DNA of 64,000 bases from Caldifarciminota bacterium UBA6260. GTDB lineage: Bacteria > Hydrothermota > 32-111. The position numbers and the translations under genes are program-made. Numbering within the stretch: the stretch's first letter is position 1; every line of letters begins with the position of its first letter. The notes beneath the pieces are model-generated. The model did not search any database. It was not told the origin of the DNA and saw nothing but the letters and a program-made list of their open reading frames with translations. The DNA is taken from the NCBI GenBank assembly GCA_002441125.1, contig DJVI01000024.1, positions 31,163 to 95,162 of the forward strand, read 5' to 3'. This document shows positions 61,208 through 64,000 of this stretch, piece by piece.

Positions 61208-63990
61208 AGGTCTGTATTTTTTGCTATATCCAATTTTAAAATAGCAAAGTAAAGATTTATTCTCAATCCTACTCCAAAACCAACTTTCAAATCATCAAGA
61301 AGAAAATCTGTTGTAACGAGTCTCAACTTTTTCAAATCATCTTTTGCGAATCCGAGATCTATGAAACCTACTCCCCTTATATTGTAAAACCCGATATTTA
61401 AAACCGAGAATTTGATTGCATCTATCAAAGGGAATCTCCATTCGTTGTTAGAGTAGCCAAGAACTTTTCCATAGAACTGATAATCAGAATAACCTCTCAA
61501 AGTCCCAGCTCCACCAATGTATGAGTATGAAGGATATGGACCAAAATTCTGCTCATAATAGAGTTTGGTTGCGAAGTAACTTCTTGGGGTTATAACAAAA
61601 TATTTTCTTAGATCAAAAGAATAGAATCCTCCATTGTATAAAAGATTCAAACTATCCGAAAATATGTCGAAAGAAAATCCAAGATCCACCCTCGCAAGTT
61701 CTCCGTTAACAGGTCCATACTCTCCCCAAATAGCGTTATCATAAACAAAAGAGAGTATATGGTTTGTAAAAACTGAAGAGTATATATTAGTGATGATAGT
61801 TGTATCCGCATAGTACTGGTTAAAATCTAAAGAGTATTTAAATAGATCATTTTCAAAATCTATCCTTTTATATCTATCTAAAGGGTACCTGAGAAGTATT
61901 CCACCACCATTGTAGGATTGGGATACTGTTGAATAAAAGTTGTAAAGGTATTCTTCTTTCATATTGAAATATAAAAATGCAAAATCCATCATGTTTTTCA
62001 GATACCAGTACTGTAGAGATAAATATCCGGCACCAGTAACGGAAAGTTTTTGCATTTGAATATAAATCCTGTTATCTCCCATAATATCACTTATTCCAAC
62101 ATCGAGAAGCCCAAGAAAACCAGAAAGCGACGAATATGAAAAAGCTCCTGCAGCCCAATCTATCGAGAATGAGAGAGGGATATTTTTTGATGTGTAAACA
62201 GTTTTCTTGTTTTCAAAATTCACGCTTTTTAAAACATAATCTTTAAATTCTTGTTCACTTTTTACCTGATAGGTATAATTCAACGGATCGTTTATCAGAA
62301 AAAGATCCATGGTGAAACCTTTGAAATAGGAAAAAACCATTTTTGTAAGGTCTTTTGTTATGGTTGGATTGAAAACTCCAGTTACACTGTTCGTCAATCT
62401 CTTTATCTCTTTACTTTTAAGATTGTAAAGGTATACATCTGAAACAAAATCAATATATGAAGAGAAAATTATCAAAGAATCATCAACAGGATAGAACTTT
62501 TTTCCAAGTTTGTAATCTATTTGAACATTCTCTATCTTTCTACTCTTTAGATGGTAAAGGTAAAGTTTATAATCGCCATAATGCCACACTCCATCAGATG
62601 TTGTTCTATCACTCAAAAAGATGACCGTTGAATCGTCGTAAAAGTAGGGTGATATATCGTTAAATATATCTTCGGTTAAAATTTCCTCTTTTCCTTTTCT
62701 CATATCGTAAATACATATATCGTTTCTTCCATCTATCTGTTTCGTGTAAACAACTCTTTCATTTTTGAAATCGAGTGATGGGGAGTATATACCGTCAGCA
62801 TCCAGTTTTATTTTTTTTATTGTTTTCCCTTTTTCAACATCGTAAAAAAATATTATCTCATCCTTTCCAGATCTTAAAGAAAAAACCAAAGTCTTGCTAT
62901 CCTTTGACCAGTTGAGATTACCATAATCGAGATGGAATGATTCATAATTTCTAACAAAATTTCTCGGTAAAATCTTTCTTATCCTTTCAGGGTTGAAAAC
63001 CGGGAGAAGATAAATGTCAAAATAACCATACTTCTCACTTATAAAAGCAACATAATTACCATCAGGAGATATAGAAGGAAAAACATTGTAAGTTGAAGTT
63101 TTTACAAAATCACCAAGAATGGATTTGCCATTTTTAATCGAAAGTTCCCTTTCTTTTATAAGAGGAAAATATCTTTCTTTTAAATGATTTTTGAAATCGT
63201 AATCTAACCTTTCAAGGGTTATTCCACACTTTTTCTCAAGTGATTTATAGAAAGATTTCGAACTTTTTATATCCTTATATATCTCAGGTATCTTTTCTCT
63301 ACCATACCTTTCTGAGATGTATTTTAAAACCATCTGCCCAGCCTTATATATATAAAAACCACCATAGTAGGATGAGAGTGTAACGAGATCTATATATCCG
63401 TCGTTGAGTAAAGCATCCCTCATATACATATCACTCTCTTCATCAAACTCTACAGAGTAAAACTCGGCGGAACCTTCTATAAACCATAAAGGGATATCGT
63501 AAACAACAGAACCAATTATCGCTGATGTCCCACTCCCCTCATAAAGAAGTTGGAACTGTAAAGCGTGAACGAGTTCGTGATTGACAACATGTCTTAGATC
63601 CTCGTATGAACCTGTAAAGGGTAAAACTACCCTATTTTTTACAGATTCGGTGAAACCACCAACAAACTCATCAAGTATCTCAACAGTTATGTTGGTTTCT
63701 TCAAAATCTTTGTGTGAATTGTATATCACCATAGGGATTCTATTTTTCATCTTATAATTGAACTCTTTTTCCAATATAGTTATTGACGATTCAGCGACTA
63801 TGGAAACAAAGTTGAATAGAGAATCGGCACCTTTTGCATAGTATATATTGAAATGTTCGGTATAGCCAACTTTCCAACCATAATCTTTATACTGTATCTT
63901 GTTTTTCCCAAAGTTGGTTGTTTGAGAAAAAACTAAAAGAGATGAAAAAAGGATAATAAAAACCGAGTTTTTCAACGATAGTATCCTCAT
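61153..63990 (-). CDS. Metallopeptidase - beta-propeller - outer-membrane barrel fusion
   Basis: A 945-residue exported protein with a signal peptide (about 1-22). Residues about 40-270 form a gluzincin-type peptidase domain with 'HELVH' (His138, Glu139, His142) and a downstream Glu in 'WFIEGSAEFYS' (172 or 176). Residues about 290-590 are TolB/PD40-like propeller blades ('SPDGNYVAFISE', 'SKDSKTLVFSLRSG', 'VIFLSDRT'). Residues about 600-945 are a beta-barrel with the Omp85-type loop 'GGAGTLRGYSDY' and a terminal Phe. It thus appears to anchor its own protease to the outer membrane. The start is complete, 10 bases from the window edge. Confidence 0.85.
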   Translation of the reverse strand: MRILSLKNSVFIILFSSLLVFSQTTNFGKNKIQYKDYGWKVGYTEHFNIYYAKGADSLFNFVSIVAESSITILEKEFNYKMKNRIPMVIYNSHKDFEETNITVEILDEFVGGFTESVKNRVVLPFTGSYEDLRHVVNHELVHALQFQLLYEGSGTSAIIGSVVYDIPLWFIEGSAEFYSVEFDEESDMYMRDALLNDGYIDLVTLSSYYGGFYIYKAGQMVLKYISERYGREKIPEIYKDIKSSKSFYKSLEKKCGITLERLDYDFKNHLKERYFPLIKERELSIKNGKSILGDFVKTSTYNVFPSISPDGNYVAFISEKYGYFDIYLLPVFNPERIRKILPRNFVRNYESFHLDYGNLNWSKDSKTLVFSLRSGKDEIIFFYDVEKGKTIKKIKLDADGIYSPSLDFKNERVVYTKQIDGRNDICIYDMRKGKEEILTEDIFNDISPYFYDDSTVIFLSDRTTSDGVWHYGDYKLYLYHLKSRKIENVQIDYKLGKKFYPVDDSLIIFSSYIDFVSDVYLYNLKSKEIKRLTNSVTGVFNPTITKDLTKMVFSYFKGFTMDLFLINDPLNYTYQVKSEQEFKDYVLKSVNFENKKTVYTSKNIPLSFSIDWAAGAFSYSSLSGFLGLLDVGISDIMGDNRIYIQMQKLSVTGAGYLSLQYWYLKNMMDFAFLYFNMKEEYLYNFYSTVSQSYNGGGILLRYPLDRYKRIDFENDLFKYSLDFNQYYADTTIITNIYSSVFTNHILSFVYDNAIWGEYGPVNGELARVDLGFSFDIFSDSLNLLYNGGFYSFDLRKYFVITPRSYFATKLYYEQNFGPYPSYSYIGGAGTLRGYSDYQFYGKVLGYSNNEWRFPLIDAIKFSVLNIGFYNIRGVGFIDLGFAKDDLKKLRLVTTDFLLDDLKVGFGVGLRINLYFAILKLDIAKNTDLWRISKETYYHLSFGTDF

Positions 63991-64000
63991 ATAGTGTAAA

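Noticed and set aside
1..64000. CRISPR arrays, restriction-modification, toxin-antitoxin or other defence genes
   Set aside because: No regularly spaced repeats and no protein with the relevant motifs were seen.

Overview
The window comes from an A+T-rich, Gram-negative-type bacterium. It encodes outer-membrane barrel proteins of the Omp85 type, lipoproteins with lipoboxes, a gingipain-like (C25) protease whose tail looks like a type IX secretion sorting domain, and a Wzx/Wzy-style surface-polysaccharide locus. The gene content (separate-domain methylmalonyl-CoA mutase, formate-THF ligase, ATP-type PEP carboxykinase, DUF3078-like protein) fits an anaerobic member of the FCB group or a nearby candidate phylum such as WOR-3. 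That placement is inference; there is no rRNA gene here to test it.

Layout. 1-18.9 kb: a dense run of plus-strand genes, mostly overlapping by a few bases. It starts inside proS and continues with a shortened rimP, nusA, infB, ylxP (DUF503), rbfA and a DHH phosphoesterase (translation and RNA processing). Then come a UDP-GlcNAc 2-epimerase, purH, a patatin-like lipase, a PflX-type radical SAM protein, purL (PurS-PurL fusion), purQ, a phosphohexomutase, a SLOG-type protein, acylphosphatase, apt, tRNA-Arg(CCT) and a membrane-anchored TPR protein. 19-21.5 kb: a damaged stretch holding a frameshifted acyltransferase-3 gene, a frameshifted CrtC/AttH-like secreted protein and one copy of a dispersed repeat. 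21.5-24.4 kb: a YycJ-like metallo-hydrolase convergent with a secreted prolyl oligopeptidase.

24.5-42.9 kb: a minus-strand polysaccharide locus of very low GC. In transcription order it holds a multi-membrane-span glycosyltransferase, the initiating phosphoglycosyl transferase, an HpcH/HpaI aldolase, an asparagine-synthetase-like ligase, a D-2-hydroxyacid dehydrogenase, a glycosyltransferase, a broken asnB, four more glycosyltransferases interleaved with an EpsG/Wzy-like polymerase, a Wzx flippase, and the CapE-CapF-CapG set that makes UDP-N-acetyl-L-fucosamine. An SGNH hydrolase (43.2-44.4 kb) lies next, between two direct copies of the dispersed repeat.

44.8-50.2 kb: envelope genes, namely a DUF3078-like protein with an ATT start, mscL with an in-frame TAG, a flavin reductase, an Omp85-like protein, a small membrane protein, a TPR lipoprotein, a pilin-like lipoprotein and tRNA-Ala(GGC). 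50.2-57.9 kb: central metabolism, with mutase-epimerase-phosphotransacylase-rpiB as one operon, then fhs, pckA and an unknown membrane protein. 57.9-64 kb: two large overlapping exported protease genes, a C25 peptidase and a 945-residue protein that combines a metallopeptidase, a beta-propeller and an outer-membrane barrel.

The points most worth following are: three repeats, each carrying an exact TTGACA followed by TATAAA 17-18 bp later and each aimed at the 3' end of a neighbouring gene; an aldolase/ligase/dehydrogenase cassette embedded in the polysaccharide locus; the peptidase-propeller-barrel fusion beside a C25 protease; a single-domain RimP; and an unusual number of disrupted genes (two frameshifts, two nonsense codons, one internal deletion) between 19 and 46 kb.
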